Assembly: GCF_000210295.1 (NCBI RefSeq)
Contig: NC_026740.1
Location: 2,124,071 to 2,188,070 of the forward strand
Reading direction: 5' to 3'
Source: Trypanosoma brucei gambiense DAL972
Taxonomy: Eukaryota > Euglenozoa > Kinetoplastea > Trypanosomatida > Trypanosomatidae
DNA: 64,000 nucleotides
The notes beneath the pieces are model-generated. The model saw only the letters and a list, made by a program, of their open reading frames with translations. It was not told the DNA's origin and did no database searches. The position numbers and the translations under genes were made by a program. Shown in pieces: positions 51,644 to 63,000 of this stretch (positions are counted from its first letter, which is position 1; each line of letters opens with the position of its first letter).

Positions 51644-53398
51644 CTACACTGCCCGCTTACAAGAGTAGAGTAGGTTTTTCAGTGCTTTCACATCCTTCTC
51701 GCTCTTGATGGCATTCATTTTCGACTGGTAATGCTGCAGAAACAGGTGGGTATGTTGTTTCAACATTTCTTCAAGCTCCCCGTGCAAGATTGGACTATTC
51801 AAAGTGAAGAAGCGGATCAGGTAGTTCAGCTCCTGTACATACATGTAGAAGAACTTATTCTTCGCAGTACCGTACATGATTCCCAGATCCCTGTGGACAA
51901 GCAGGTACTCGTAGAACTTTACGTACTGAACCTTCACGTCGTCCAAGTAACCATTCAGACACGCGTACAGAGACACAATTGCATTCATGAAATACGAGGG
52001 CTGTTTCTGGTTGAACAGCGCGACGAATCGGGCACCGCGGATCATGGGGATCGTTTGTACCTGCTGGCCGCCCACCGAGTCGGCGGCGAGCTTGCGGTAC
52101 TCCGCAAGAATCCCCTTCAGCTTTCCGGCAACTCCTTTCATCGCCGCGTTCTGCGCGGAGGAGCCCACACGTGACACAGATAAACCGATGTTCACTGCAG
52201 GACGCTGGCCACCAGTAAACAGTTTCGTATCGAGGTAGATTTGACCGTCAGTAATGGAAATTACATTCGTCACAATATACGCAGTCACGTCGTTAGACAG
52301 CGTCTCCACAATGGGAAGCGCTGTCACGGAGCCACCACCCTTTCCAGGGGAAAGCATAGCCGCGCGTTCCAGGAGCCGTGAATGCAGGTAGAAGACATCA
52401 CCCGGATATGCCTCACGGCCCGGTGGACGACGAAGGAGCAGCGAAATCTGACGGTATGCGACAGCCTGTTTAGAGAGATCATCATACACGCAGAGACAGT
52501 GGCGACCACGGTTCATGAAGTACTCGCCCATCGTGACGCCAGCGTACGGAGCCAGGTACTGGAGACCAGCAGGTTCTGCAGCCGTGGCAGCCATTACAGT
52601 TGTGTACCGCAGTGCACCGTATGACTGCAGAAGGCGATGAATGCGCGCGACGTTCGAGCACCGTTGCCCAATCGAGACGTAAATGGAAATGACCGCATTC
52701 TTGGATAAAATCTGTTGGTTGATACGCACCTGGTTGATAATGGTCGAGACAGCGATGGAGGTCTTGCCCGTCTGGCGGTCGCCCACAATTAATTCACGTT
52801 GACCACGGCCAATCGGAATCATGGTGTCGACAGCTTTGAAACCGGTTAACAGATTATAGTTCACAGGCGAGCGGGACACAATATTGGGTGCACCAGTGTC
52901 TACTTTACCCAACGTGCTGTCCAGCAGGCGGCGACTGCGGGTAACGAGCCCCACCGGAACCTCGTGGCCGAGTGGGTTCACGACCTTCCCCAGCACACCG
53001 GCTCCCACAGGAATGTGCAGTAGCTGACCTGTTGCCATTACCTTCTGACCAGACTGCACTTCCGTTATATTGTCCATCAGAATGATACCGATACGGCCAT
53101 CTTTCTCCAGGTTGAATACCAATCCAGCGGCAAATGTTGTGGGGCTCACCTGAATCTGGATGATGGTGTTGTACGCCACACCGGGATTCCCAGGCGCGGG
53201 GATTAGAGTGGCAATGGTGCCATCGATCGAGTGAACATAGCCAATCATCTCAGTTGTTTTAAAGAATGACTTCTGAGCAGAAGATGTGCTGCTTGTGGTG
53301 CTGGCACCTGCCGGTGCCGTTGCTGCGCTCGCTAGGGGGCAGGCCAGGGCACAGCGTGACGCCAACCCGGAGGCAAACTTGGAACCAAAGCGACGCAT
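51644..53398 (-). CDS. ATP1: F1F0-ATP synthase alpha subunit, mitochondrial
   Basis: 584 residues, full length, forming with beta the catalytic hexamer head of mitochondrial ATP synthase. The N-terminal 25-45 residues (Ser/Ala/Arg-rich) are a presequence. Beta-barrel domain to about 150; nucleotide-binding domain with Walker A GDRQTGKT (206-213), then ISIYVSIGQRCSNVARI, and SLLLRRPPGREAYPGDVFYL with the family hallmark PGREAYPGD. The C-terminal helical domain ends at KRAV. The eight residues LLDSTLGK (158-165), preceded by SRR, are the peptide known to be cut out of euglenozoan alpha subunits, splitting the protein in two. Acceptor AG at 53437-53438 after a strong tract. Only one copy is present in this window. 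Confidence 0.97.
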   Translation of the reverse strand: MRRFGSKFASGLASRCALACPLASAATAPAGASTTSSTSSAQKSFFKTTEMIGYVHSIDGTIATLIPAPGNPGVAYNTIIQIQVSPTTFAAGLVFNLEKDGRIGIILMDNITEVQSGQKVMATGQLLHIPVGAGVLGKVVNPLGHEVPVGLVTRSRRLLDSTLGKVDTGAPNIVSRSPVNYNLLTGFKAVDTMIPIGRGQRELIVGDRQTGKTSIAVSTIINQVRINQQILSKNAVISIYVSIGQRCSNVARIHRLLQSYGALRYTTVMAATAAEPAGLQYLAPYAGVTMGEYFMNRGRHCLCVYDDLSKQAVAYRQISLLLRRPPGREAYPGDVFYLHSRLLERAAMLSPGKGGGSVTALPIVETLSNDVTAYIVTNVISITDGQIYLDTKLFTGGQRPAVNIGLSVSRVGSSAQNAAMKGVAGKLKGILAEYRKLAADSVGGQQVQTIPMIRGARFVALFNQKQPSYFMNAIVSLYACLNGYLDDVKVQYVKFYEYLLVHRDLGIMYGTAKNKFFYMYVQELNYLIRFFTLNSPILHGELEEMLKQHTHLFLQHYQSKMNAIKSEKDVKALKNLLYSCKRAV

Positions 53399-53436
53399 AC
53401 TTTGTGCAGGTGGTGTTGCTTAGATGACTTGGGACC

Positions 53437-53438
53437 CT
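53437..53438 (-). promoter_or_regulatory. Probable spliced-leader acceptor (AG), F1 alpha gene
   Basis: The minus strand reads TTTCTAACACTTTTCCTAG, ending here. The 5' UTR is about 38 nt. Confidence 0.65.
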
Positions 53439-53781
53439 AGGAAAAGTGTTAGAAATGAAAATATTATTTTAAAAATGATTTTGGTAGACATATATCGGCA
53501 ATACGAGGTGTGTGCATGCTGCCGTTGCAGTTGTAGGCCCATGTTCATATGGGTTTGTATTTTAATACAGCGTGTACGATACGTCATACTTTTTTCTCTA
53601 ACTTTCGGCTCCATTTTGTTCTGTAAATATGTTTTTCAATGCCTTGCATCAATTTACACAAACCGTAAGCCTTTGTATTATTGCTTCCAAAACTTTTACC
53701 CCCACCACACAACAGGGCAGTAGTCACCACAAACGCTAAGAAATGCGTGTTCCCGTAATGTTTGGTCCATCAAACATCAAT
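53439..53781. other. Intergenic spacer
   Basis: About 340 bases between the F1 alpha acceptor and the next stop codon. No gene is supported. Confidence 0.6.
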
Positions 53782-54201
53782 TTACAAAACACCACGTCTG
53801 TGGTTTGGCTGCCAGTTTGCTTCAATTTCTTGAGCGAATGGAGAGCCGGGCTCCAGTGGAGGGAAAACGGAACGACGTCCCACTACGGTACACAGAAGAA
53901 ATAGAAACAAACATTTCGTGATTGCACGGAGATAAAGAACGACGTCCTTTGTCTCCGTTGCAGCTAAGGAAAGCCGCCCCCCTCTTATGTACGACAGCTC
54001 ACCGGAGAGCCTTCTCCAACGGTAAGGAAGGAGTGCCCTTTGATATGACCAGTACTCACGCCAAACACTTGCACAGAGATCCTCACCCGAGCGGTAATGC
54101 TCTTCAACATGACGCTTTAACGGCTCATTCATGCGATCGATCCTCTTGCTCATGGATGTCGCGAGTGCGGTAAGTGGTCTTGTAAGAGCTTTTCGTGACA
54201 T
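53782..54201 (-). CDS. Small protein with one TM segment, ATP synthase subunit g-like pattern
   Basis: 139 residues, not recognised with certainty. A basic, helical N-terminus (ALATSMSKRIDRMNEPLKRH) and an aromatic stretch (WREYWSYQRALLPYRWRR) precede one hydrophobic segment, AITKCLFLFLLCTVVGRRSV, about residues 93-112. The layout resembles F0 subunit g, where an aromatic F-W-x-Y-x-x-x-x-L-x-P stretch comes before a C-terminal TM helix ending Gly-Lys-Arg. The GxxxG packing motif of subunit g is not clear here. It lies directly upstream in the transcript of F1 alpha, but gene order in trypanosomes says little about function. It could be any small inner-membrane protein. Confidence 0.55.
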   Translation of the reverse strand: MSRKALTRPLTALATSMSKRIDRMNEPLKRHVEEHYRSGEDLCASVWREYWSYQRALLPYRWRRLSGELSYIRGGRLSLAATETKDVVLYLRAITKCLFLFLLCTVVGRRSVFPPLEPGSPFAQEIEANWQPNHRRGVL

Positions 54202-56146
54202 TATGCTGGTCGTGTGGTTATGCTGTTATGTGCGTGTTCCTTCTGTGTCACAGCGACACCAAAGGTTAGGTGAAGTACCTCGGAACGAATGTCGTAGTAG
54301 CAAATAGAATCAAGTAACCTTCAAGTCCCTGAAATTGTTCAGGATAGTAATACAACAACTATAACAAAAAAAGAAAGGAACAAATCCGTTTGCCAAGGGA
54401 TGTCAACAGAACACCTCCAACACCAGCAACAGTAAAGCAGATTGAAGGGGACTGGGAAGATGCTAAGGATCAATTGGAGATGAGGGGGAAGACCGGAGAG
54501 CCGCACGGGCGTAGTCCCTGCCCCGCATCTTAGAGAAACAAAACATGTGGCAACGCTTGCACATTGTTGATAGGTATGAGCATTGGCATCCCGGAAAGTC
54601 TCAAACATAAGATGATGAGAAAGGGGGGGAGTGAAAAGAAATTTGAAAAGTGCCTGTGTAGGCTCACATCTACACCAAGGTAAAGTGGCGGATCACGGTT
54701 CTTGAGACGGCCATCAACTCAGCACAACTTACGCGAATAGGCACGAGGGGGAAAGGCTTAAAAGAGAACATCCTCCTCCTCTCCCACCGCAAACCGAGGG
54801 AATTAATTACCACAAATGCGATTCCGCTCCCATCCCTACAGAGAACGAGTTTTTTCACCCCCGCTCGCGCGCACGCAGGCAAAATAAGCAAACAACTTCA
54901 TGGTGTGCTGCCGCAAACCACCTGCCGTGATCACAATCATGCTTCGCCTCCGCCCCCCCCCCCCCCAACGGTGACATGTCCCTGTCAGAGCAACAAACAA
55001 ACAAGTAAACGATACACTTGAAAATTATTCATAGGGAGTGGTATTGACAATCCAGAAATTTGTCGACTGGTGCTACGCCGCGTCACAAACTTGACAAACT
55101 GCTCTCATCCACACCTGCAGCTTACCGATCTGGTTTACGTGAATGCGGCTTTCCACAATACAAGTACAATGCCGGAAGGACTTTTCGTAGTAGCTGACAA
55201 TGCGAAAAAGTTCGTGTGCAACCGAAAAGGGAGAGGACCGAGAGGGACAAGTTCGAGAAAGGAAAAACCGACCTACGCCCAATCAATAACTTTCACGGCC
55301 AGAGGGACGGCGTCACCAGCACGCGGTCGTTACACATGTATAGAAATGTTCCTTTGCGTCACTCATAATATGTCTGGACCGTCAATAACAGTGGGACTGT
55401 ATCCAATTACCCCCACAACAGGTACAATAGAATGAGTAGGTGCCACAAGCAGTGCTTAACAGTTAGAAGGTTTGTATACATACCACTGAACAAGTGAATA
55501 GGCGCCCCGATGTTCACTTCCCCCCCCCGTGGTTCTCATGAGCCTTTCGCGGGAACGGAGAAGCGAATGCCAGGGACAACACCTCCTCCTCCTACGGAGG
55601 GAGAAAAAAGCTTGTACCGGAGCAGCACTGAGAACGAATACCCTTTGGAAAACTTGTCACCGCCCCTGCTGCTCAAAGGGCGCGTCATTTCTGATAGACC
55701 GAACGCAACAATACATGTAAATGTCTTCACATGGACTCTTCAACCTCGCCTTTATGTCCTATTTGTTGCAACTGTGTCCCACACATCGGGGTGTCATCTT
55801 CTGACGCCTGAAACCGAGGATGCCCACCACCCCAACCTACGTAAACCAGGGGAAGGACGGGCGTAGATGCAGCTAGCATTTCAGCTTCCTTTCCCCATGT
55901 AAGCATGTCATGCACTTCCGCCCCCTAATGTCGCCACCTTTTCTTCCAACAAAATCACACATACATACACAGTGTTTGATGTGTTACCTTTCTAGAGATG
56001 CCACGGTGAGAGTGAAGGCGAGGAGGAGCAGGAACATAATTCAGTGCTGGACGAAAAGGGGGATGTCCACCAGACGCACCGCTCACTACGTGTAGTGTGT
56101 ATGTACTTAAATACGCTTAAGTTACTTAATGTTAAGTAGCGCGCCG
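54202..56146. other. Long intergenic region
   Basis: About 1.95 kb between NOG2 and the small TM protein. It holds a C run at 54953-54966 and frames under 125 residues with no recognisable motif on either strand. I found no tRNA- or snoRNA-like structure by eye. Confidence 0.5.
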
Positions 56147-57952
56147 TCAGTCCTGAGCTGCAAGAAGGAAGCGCCTCCACAGCTCATCGTCGTTGGGCCC
56201 GTCACCGGGTTCGGTAGAAATCGATGAGGGCTCGTGCAGATCCTTCTTACGTAACCCCTTCTTCTTTGTGGGCTCCTGTCGCAACGCAAAGGTAGCAACT
56301 GTTGTATTAGGGTCTGGGGGTTTCCCGCTAAACTTGGGTTCAACTCGTTTCGTCGCATCGCCTTGCACTCCTTCTGCAGGCCGTTCCTCCTCATCCTCAC
56401 TGCAGTATGGCTCATCTTTGTGATCCATCACACCATCAACTATGTTGAATGAACTGTAATGTTCAATTACCTTCATATGCTTTGCCTCAGACAACCCCAT
56501 TGTGTCGCGATAGTGCTTGTTTGATTCAAATGGGGGTGCACTAAACCATGGGATGCGTCCACGTTGCCAGTCGTATAGAACCATGCGTGCTGCTGCCTCT
56601 GTATCCGGCTCTCCTCCCGTTACGAGTTTGCCACGAAGTTTCGCCAACTTCTCAAGAAAGTCGTTTACGTCCCGCCAACTCGAAATGCCGTACGTCGCAG
56701 CAATGTCTTTCGGTTTCACGATGTCGAGGACTGTATTCACCACATCTGTTTTATCAGCGTTCCCCAGGCGCTCCACTCGAACTACACCCTTAAGTACAGC
56801 TTGCACATCGTTGTTTGTCTCGCGGTCGTAAACCACCCCTGGGCAATCAATCAAAAAGATATTCCTTGTTAGCGCAACGTACTGCCATACCTTTGTTTCC
56901 CCCGGAATTGGCGCAACCTTGCATACAAACTTGCGCCGCAGTGTATTGATCAATGAACTCTTCCCAACGTTCGGGTACCCGATAATACCCACAGATATTG
57001 GTGTTTTAGTGCGACTGCTCCCCCGGTGGGTGACATTCTGCAGCTTTGAAAACTGCCGTAGAAGCGATATCACACTTCCTTTCCCAAAGGGATGGTTTAC
57101 ACTCGCGTGGAAAGCGACCGTAGGATAGTCCTTACTCAGAACCTGAAGCCATCGGGCAGTGGCCCACAAAGGAATGAGGTCGCATTTGTTCAAAATGAAG
57201 ACGAAGTGCTTATATTTCTTTTCTTTTCGCATGTAATCCTCGAGGTACGCACTGCGCGTTCCCAAAGGGTCGCGGGCATCCAAGACGTACAGCACGACGT
57301 CTGAGCTGTCAATGACCTTATAAAGTTCGTTCCAAATACGGTTTGATTGTCCCTTGCGCAAGAGACCTTGGTTCTTTGAACGATCGAGGCGCTCAGTCTC
57401 TGATTTTTTCACGAGATCACGATCCGTCCCTTTCTTGTGAGTAAGATACTCAGTGTTTTTCGACTCTGCTTTCCTCGCAAAATCTTCCATATCAACAGTG
57501 TCTAACCGAATTCGCTTTCGATTAGATTTGTCACCGAAGGTCTTTTCCCACTCCATTAGCTGCCTGACACTGCCTTCCTCCTTTTCGGTCATTGTGAGAA
57601 GACTGAGGGGAAGCTTCGATTGCTTAATGACAACACTGTACGGGTCTCTGTATTTAGCACCCATTTCTGTCCTAAACTTTTGCAGTGCCTCCTGCCCAAT
57701 AACTCTTGTGTTGCCAAACCAGCGGCGATCAGGTGCAACACGCACCATCTGCTGTTCAACACGATCCGACGCCTTTAAAACGCTCCCCTTCACAATGTGA
57801 CCCTTTTCATCACGAACAATCTTGGAAGTGTACATTTTCAATCGCTTGATCGTCCGCTGGTCTCGCAAACTTGTTTTCGTGGGGTCCACACGGCGGTTAA
57901 CATTCGTAGGTGCGAGGAGGCCTTTCCCGGCCTTTTTACCAGGCTTCCCCAT
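56147..57952 (-). CDS. NOG2: Nucleolar GTPase NOG2 (GNL2 family)
   Basis: 601 residues. Circularly permuted YlqF/YawG-type GTPase for late nuclear steps of large ribosomal subunit assembly. The NGP1 N-terminal domain is present (NVNRRVDPTKTSLRDQRTIK; RRWFGNTRVIGQEALQKFR). G motifs occur in permuted order: NKCD (G4, about 256), ASVNHPFGKG (G5 region), GYPNVGKSS (G1, about 326), PGETKVWQ (G2) and DCPG (G3, about 369). The C-terminal region has LYDWQRGRIPWFSAPP, typical of NOG2. The length fits trypanosomatid members, shorter than human GNL2. The start is the first ATG, with an acceptor candidate at 57978-57979. The identification is firm. Confidence 0.95.
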   Translation of the reverse strand: MGKPGKKAGKGLLAPTNVNRRVDPTKTSLRDQRTIKRLKMYTSKIVRDEKGHIVKGSVLKASDRVEQQMVRVAPDRRWFGNTRVIGQEALQKFRTEMGAKYRDPYSVVIKQSKLPLSLLTMTEKEEGSVRQLMEWEKTFGDKSNRKRIRLDTVDMEDFARKAESKNTEYLTHKKGTDRDLVKKSETERLDRSKNQGLLRKGQSNRIWNELYKVIDSSDVVLYVLDARDPLGTRSAYLEDYMRKEKKYKHFVFILNKCDLIPLWATARWLQVLSKDYPTVAFHASVNHPFGKGSVISLLRQFSKLQNVTHRGSSRTKTPISVGIIGYPNVGKSSLINTLRRKFVCKVAPIPGETKVWQYVALTRNIFLIDCPGVVYDRETNNDVQAVLKGVVRVERLGNADKTDVVNTVLDIVKPKDIAATYGISSWRDVNDFLEKLAKLRGKLVTGGEPDTEAAARMVLYDWQRGRIPWFSAPPFESNKHYRDTMGLSEAKHMKVIEHYSSFNIVDGVMDHKDEPYCSEDEEERPAEGVQGDATKRVEPKFSGKPPDPNTTVATFALRQEPTKKKGLRKKDLHEPSSISTEPGDGPNDDELWRRFLLAAQD

Positions 57953-57977
57953 TATCTACTCTACCCTCTCTGACAAC

Positions 57978-57979
57978 TC
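57978..57979 (-). promoter_or_regulatory. Probable spliced-leader acceptor (AG), NOG2 gene
   Basis: Minus-strand pyrimidine tract CCCCTCACCCATTTCTTCTT, then TTAAAAG. 5' UTR of about 25 nt. Confidence 0.5.
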
Positions 57980-58251
57980 TTTTAAAAGAAGAAATGGGTG
58001 AGGGGACTTATTAGACACATCAACCAAACGCCTTTGTATCACTCCGCTGAGGGACAATGCAGTATATTTGTCGTGCGCTGCCGAACAACGCAGCACGAAG
58101 GCTCATGCACTTTCCCCACGTATTATTGCACCGTCTGTTTAAAATTGGGGGATGATAAAATGAAAAAGAACACAGAGCTATTAAAGGTGTGGAGTGAAGG
58201 ACCCAGTTTACTTTTCTTTTTTGCTTTCTCATCTCCCCTTTCCTTGTTCAT

Positions 58252-58830
58252 TTACCTCCTCACCGTTGGTTTGATAGCTTGGTCAAGCCACGTATATCGA
58301 CATGCAGCTTCATCAAGATCACTTGGACCGATTTCTACGAAATCTTCGAGTCCCATTATCTTGTGCACAAGTTCTGTATCTTCCTCATTGCGAAGTTTGC
58401 AACTCAGACAAACACAAAGGAAATCGTGAAACCCCTTCATCTCATACTTTTCCGCCGCATTTATCGTTTGCAGATAATGCATGATGTTCAAGTCATTCAT
58501 AAGGCGGGTAGTGAAAAATTCTCTCTCCCAGTCGTCCTTCAAAACATGCTGCACGTTACGATATATGCAGGGCCTAACTGTGCTGCTCACTGCAACCCCA
58601 TCCATGCCGTACTTAAGTGTCCACTGGGCAAGGCTCTCGAGAACCGCTTCCGGATAATCAAATTCAATATCTTCCTCTTCGCTTGATCTCTCAATAAATT
58701 TTAGCCGGTTAAGGTGATCCTTTGATACCTCCGCGTACTTTCCGTCGCTACAGTGCACAACCGCGTAAAGGGACCTGTCAACATTTGCGGTGTTGTAAAC
58801 GACACGGATGCCGTGTGTAGAAAAAACCAT
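58252..58830 (-). CDS. Divergent SKP1-like (BTB/POZ fold) protein
   Basis: 192 residues. Pattern of the SCF ubiquitin-ligase adaptor SKP1: VHCSDGKYAEVSKDHLNRL corresponds to the first beta-alpha element. LESLAQWTLKYGMDG matches the helix before the acidic loop, and WEREFFTTRLMNDLNIMHYL with NAAEKYEMKGFHDFLCVCLS matches the W-D-x-E-F and AANYLDIKGLLDVTC core. IMGLEDFVEIGPSDLDEA matches the F-N-I-x-N-D-F-T-x-E-E-E region of the F-box-binding tail. Similarity is low but runs the full length. It is the first gene of the cluster seen here. Its F-box partner is unknown. An alternative is another BTB-fold adaptor, such as an elongin C-type protein. Confidence 0.65.
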   Translation of the reverse strand: MVFSTHGIRVVYNTANVDRSLYAVVHCSDGKYAEVSKDHLNRLKFIERSSEEEDIEFDYPEAVLESLAQWTLKYGMDGVAVSSTVRPCIYRNVQHVLKDDWEREFFTTRLMNDLNIMHYLQTINAAEKYEMKGFHDFLCVCLSCKLRNEEDTELVHKIMGLEDFVEIGPSDLDEAACRYTWLDQAIKPTVRR

Positions 58831-60050
58831 AACTTGATTTCGCCGCGGTGATATATATTTATATGTGTTAGTGGCTCAGTATCTTAGACAGAAATGTGAA
58901 CAAACAAGCGACAAGAATGGGAGTACGCTAAAGTAGATGTGTGTGTGTGTGTGGGAGGAGGTTTCGTCGTGGCCATATAAGATGATAGTCCACGAAGAGC
59001 AATAATAATAATGACAACAATAGCACACCAGCAACTTTAATGAATAAAAAAATATTGATATTATCACACGGAGCCCTCTTCCAGAATACTAAATTAACAC
59101 AGCTCACCGCCACGAAAGCAACATAATTAGTTTTCAATAATATTTCAAAAAAAAAGTAAAAAAGAACGACAAAGGACGGTAAAATAATTGCAGTCGTGTC
59201 CAATTCGATAAACTCAGTAAAACGGACGCTGGAAACCGTCAGTCATCGGGGAAAGGTTCATTCTTACGTTCAAATTCGCACATGCGTCGTGATAAATACC
59301 GACGGCGAAACACAAACAATGGCCCAACAAGCAGGAAAACAGCTCCCAACGCATAAGGGGGCACATACACATATTACCACAAGGTGGCGACGGCATGAAC
59401 TGACCAAGTTTTACCCCTGCTAAAAAAATCAACTTCTTACACGAGCGGCTGCCACAATAAAGAAGGAGAGCGGCCAACGAACTCATCCGCTCCACAAACA
59501 AACTAGATCAGAGACCATCATAATAATGCCAGTAAAGAAAGCAATGCAACAAACCCCACGGCAATGACGGAAAGGAAAGTATAAACTGTCGGGCATTAAA
59601 AAAAAAAAAAGAGGATGGAACGCAGTGGAACCTGCGCCGTAACAACGGGACACGTCCATAATCAAAGCAATGCAAACAATAAACAAAGGGATAAACGTGT
59701 AGACGGAAATAAAATTAGTTCCACTTAGCAGATTTGGGGCATTACCATTGCACTCACTGATCTCACCGATCTTTCCACATGAAGCATAAGCCTCACCCCA
59801 AACCCACCCGACACCATGACAAAACGTAAGCGAATCAACCTCTTTGTGTGGTTTGGAGGCAAGCGCGGTGTGCTAAGTAACAAAGCCTGGGTGCGAACAT
59901 CTTTCTACCCATCTCCCCACTAAACGACAGGGAAGTCTGTAGAGAGGTTAACACACAAAAAGGTCTGCTGCTTGCAGATGCACATCTGTGGAGAACACAG
60001 TTGCATGTGTCGTTTGTCCATAGATAGCTAAGGTACGGCTACAGTAACAT
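58831..60050. other. AT-rich region upstream of the cluster, possible transcription start region
   Basis: No gene on either strand. It contains a GT repeat (58939-58953), A runs and AT-rich sequence. As the last minus-strand gene starts at 58830 and nothing convincing lies upstream, the polymerase II start region of this cluster may lie here. No sequence signal proves it. Confidence 0.4.
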
Positions 60051-63000
60051 AAAAACGATATGGTGCAAAGTGTTCCTCTGCACTGCATACATCCCCTGCC
60101 TTTCCATGGATTCAACAGAAGCTTCCCCCGGGGTGCGGCAAGTCTCAGGTTGTGTCCACCCCGTGTGCGTATCAGGCGTGCGTCTGCTTCCGTTGAAGCA
60201 TTACGCATCTTGCACGCACCATCGACCGCCTGGCAGCGATCGGCTACAGCCCCGTAAAGTCTTCCATAGCTTCTTGACTGGGCTGCTCCGGCTACCCTGT
60301 CAGCAGCCCGTCGCCGACGTGCCTGCTTTTAGCCCACTTTACATCACAACCGGAGGACGCCCTTTACCCGTTGCGGGACCCTTCAGGTGCTTCGGGTTGC
60401 TGTGCACAGCCGAGGCCCGCGCGAAGAATTATTTCCCGCGAGCTGTGTACTTATGCCGTCGCTTCCCGCATTTGCTTCTTTCTCCTGTTCTACTCCGGGG
60501 CATTACCCGCGGACACCGCTTGGGTGCCATAGCTGGGTCCTGTCTTCACGCAGCACCGTCACCAAACCGGCGGCGTAACTGCACTGTCAACGTTCGCACA
60601 CATTTAACGTATTCTTTATATTCTATCTAGCTCCATCCCGCCCCACGTGGAGTCGCGGAGCCACTTTCTCATTTAGACCCCCCCCCCCCCCACACACACA
60701 CCTAAACTCACTTCATGCTGAACTGAGTCTCCGAGTCGCCCAACCAACCTTTCCCACTCTTCCCTTTAGGAATAACTGGCCACACAGCCGGACTTTTGCA
60801 TGCATATCTGTCCTCACCGACCGCGGCATCGGGGGCGTCTGTCAGTCCGGGTCCCCTCACAAACCTGCATCTCCGTGGGCTCAGCTTCCGATCGGTCGCG
60901 GCGCCCCAGACAACAGGGTCCGTGATGCGGAAGCCGCAACACGAACTCCCATCACTTCCATTAAGGAACGCAAGCTAAGTGACTTTGGTGAAAGAGGCTT
61001 TCCCGCTCCAGACGTCGGTGAAGCCTTTCGAGTTAACGTGGCGTCCGGCTCCGTTATCCCTTTGAGGGTGAGGCCAGGCGTCGGCATGCATCCTGGTTTG
61101 TGAGGGCTGGGGAGGGCGAGAGGCCGTCGGGGAACGTGCGGGTGGCAAAGCCGTTGGTTCTCCAATGCGAAAAAGGGTCGTCCGTTTGGGTCCCTGAACA
61201 CACTGGGCCGCCCCCACTGGTATCCGCTGTGCGATGCCGATATTGAGCCGGTGTGTCAAACGAATCCCTACTTGTGTTTTACGTGGGTCACAAGGGAACT
61301 TTGGTGTGTGTGCGTGTGGTTCTCCCAGCCGAAAAGAATCGCGTTAGCGGGGCGTCCCCATGCGAAGAAATGCAGTATCCACGTCTCCCCGGAGACACGT
61401 CCGCACAGACGAAACGGAGCACAAAATAATACAAGGATGCCGGCAGATTGGGGAACCGCGGTGTTTCGAGAAAAAAATGCACCTTCGAGGGATCACAGAA
61501 GCGTGCAGAACAGCAAAAGTTTTTCTCTGGGGAATGAAAGAGCAGCAACCAAACTAACATTCGGAGAGGAACGGAGAGCCGCGCTTGCGTCCACATCTTA
61601 TTGGAGACAACCTGCAAGACCACTCGCTGAAAGGAAGCGTGCGATAAACAACCTAAGGATATGCAAAAAGGTAATCGAATGCCAATGCGACAGGGGCGGG
61701 GACTTGAACACCCCGCAGATCACGCGGAGCACGGTTTTGGAATAGGGTTTGCAGGGTATGAGGGATAAACGTTACGGGCGATTGGAGGAATAGTGGTCAC
61801 TTATAGGGCGAGGGATTCACAACGCGAGTGAAGCAATTCCCCCAGCTGTTGGAGGGGCTAGAACAAGTGGGTGGGAAGACAGTTTAAACACTAAACCCCT
61901 TGAAGAGCTGGAGAAGAATATACAGAAGGCACTGGCCGAGGCGCAGAGTAGAACACGATACATATTCCGATAGTACGATAACTTGTGCGCTCATATTCAG
62001 GGAAACACCCAACACACTAGGAATAAGCACCAGGAGATGGTTGCAGTGAAATTAGGTATAGATGATCAAGCGATCCTGGTAGCAAAGGCGTCTCTGAACA
62101 TCCTCCAAATCCCCCGCTGCACGACAGAATGTACGGGACAAAGTGCCGTCGCTAAGCATATGCAGCGCGAGAAAGAACAGAAAATGAAAAACAAGACAGC
62201 GCATCACTCTGGGGATAGAGCGCTAGAAATCTTCATGGAATTTGTTGGAATTGTTAATTCCTGAAAGCACCGCGTAAAGAACATGATGCAGGGAACGCTT
62301 TGGAAGGCGAATTGCCATCTCACAGACACCCAACTCGTTTCCTATGCAAATTTTTCGGGCCAAAGTATTTAGGGCAAAGAAAAAAAAAGGAAACGCCGCA
62401 TCCTCTTCCCGACGAATGCACGAATCCAGAGAGGGAGTGGGAGTCAAACGCCTCTGTTTTGCCAAGTCTATTCCTCCTTCACCTCACGATATGCCTGCGT
62501 ATGGGGCGCGGCAGTGTCGCTGCAATGGATTGGCAGGTGCCGAACGCAACCTTGCGTCTTGGCCCCCGGGTGCCATCTGCAGGACGGTAAAGGCACCGCT
62601 TCCACAGACCTTGGCTGCTGCCGCGTGTGGTTGCTATGAGCGCTGTTCCGGCAATTGCCCTCTTCAGGTGGAAAGGGCGCCAGCCTGCAGATTTCCTCTA
62701 TACGGAATGAAAGACGCCAGCGACACTTACACGAGAACGACCTTGTCGGTGGAGCTCACGATTCCCGAAGGTTTTACCAGGTGTTTTCCTTTCAACCTGC
62801 CGCTACCTCAGTTGCGGGTGTTTCCAACGTCGGCAGACGCGCCTTTGTGAAAGACACGGGCTAGAAACCAGTGAAAAGTTATGGGGTTGGGAGAAAGAGC
62901 CAGTGAATGGTTGACGGAAGTTCCACGGATGTATTCCGGCTCAATCGCATTCCCCACAGTTACGACATTGAGGCGCCAGCGGGTCAAGCGGGTACCGGGA

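Noticed and set aside
54202..56146. Possible small RNA genes (a C-box-like ATGATGA near 54612)
   Set aside because: No D box at a suitable distance and no terminal stem were found.
60070..62850. Plus-strand frames of 160-190 residues as real genes
   Set aside because: Ser/Arg/Pro-biased, no motif, against the direction of the cluster and separated by stop-rich sequence. Kept only as an unassigned region.
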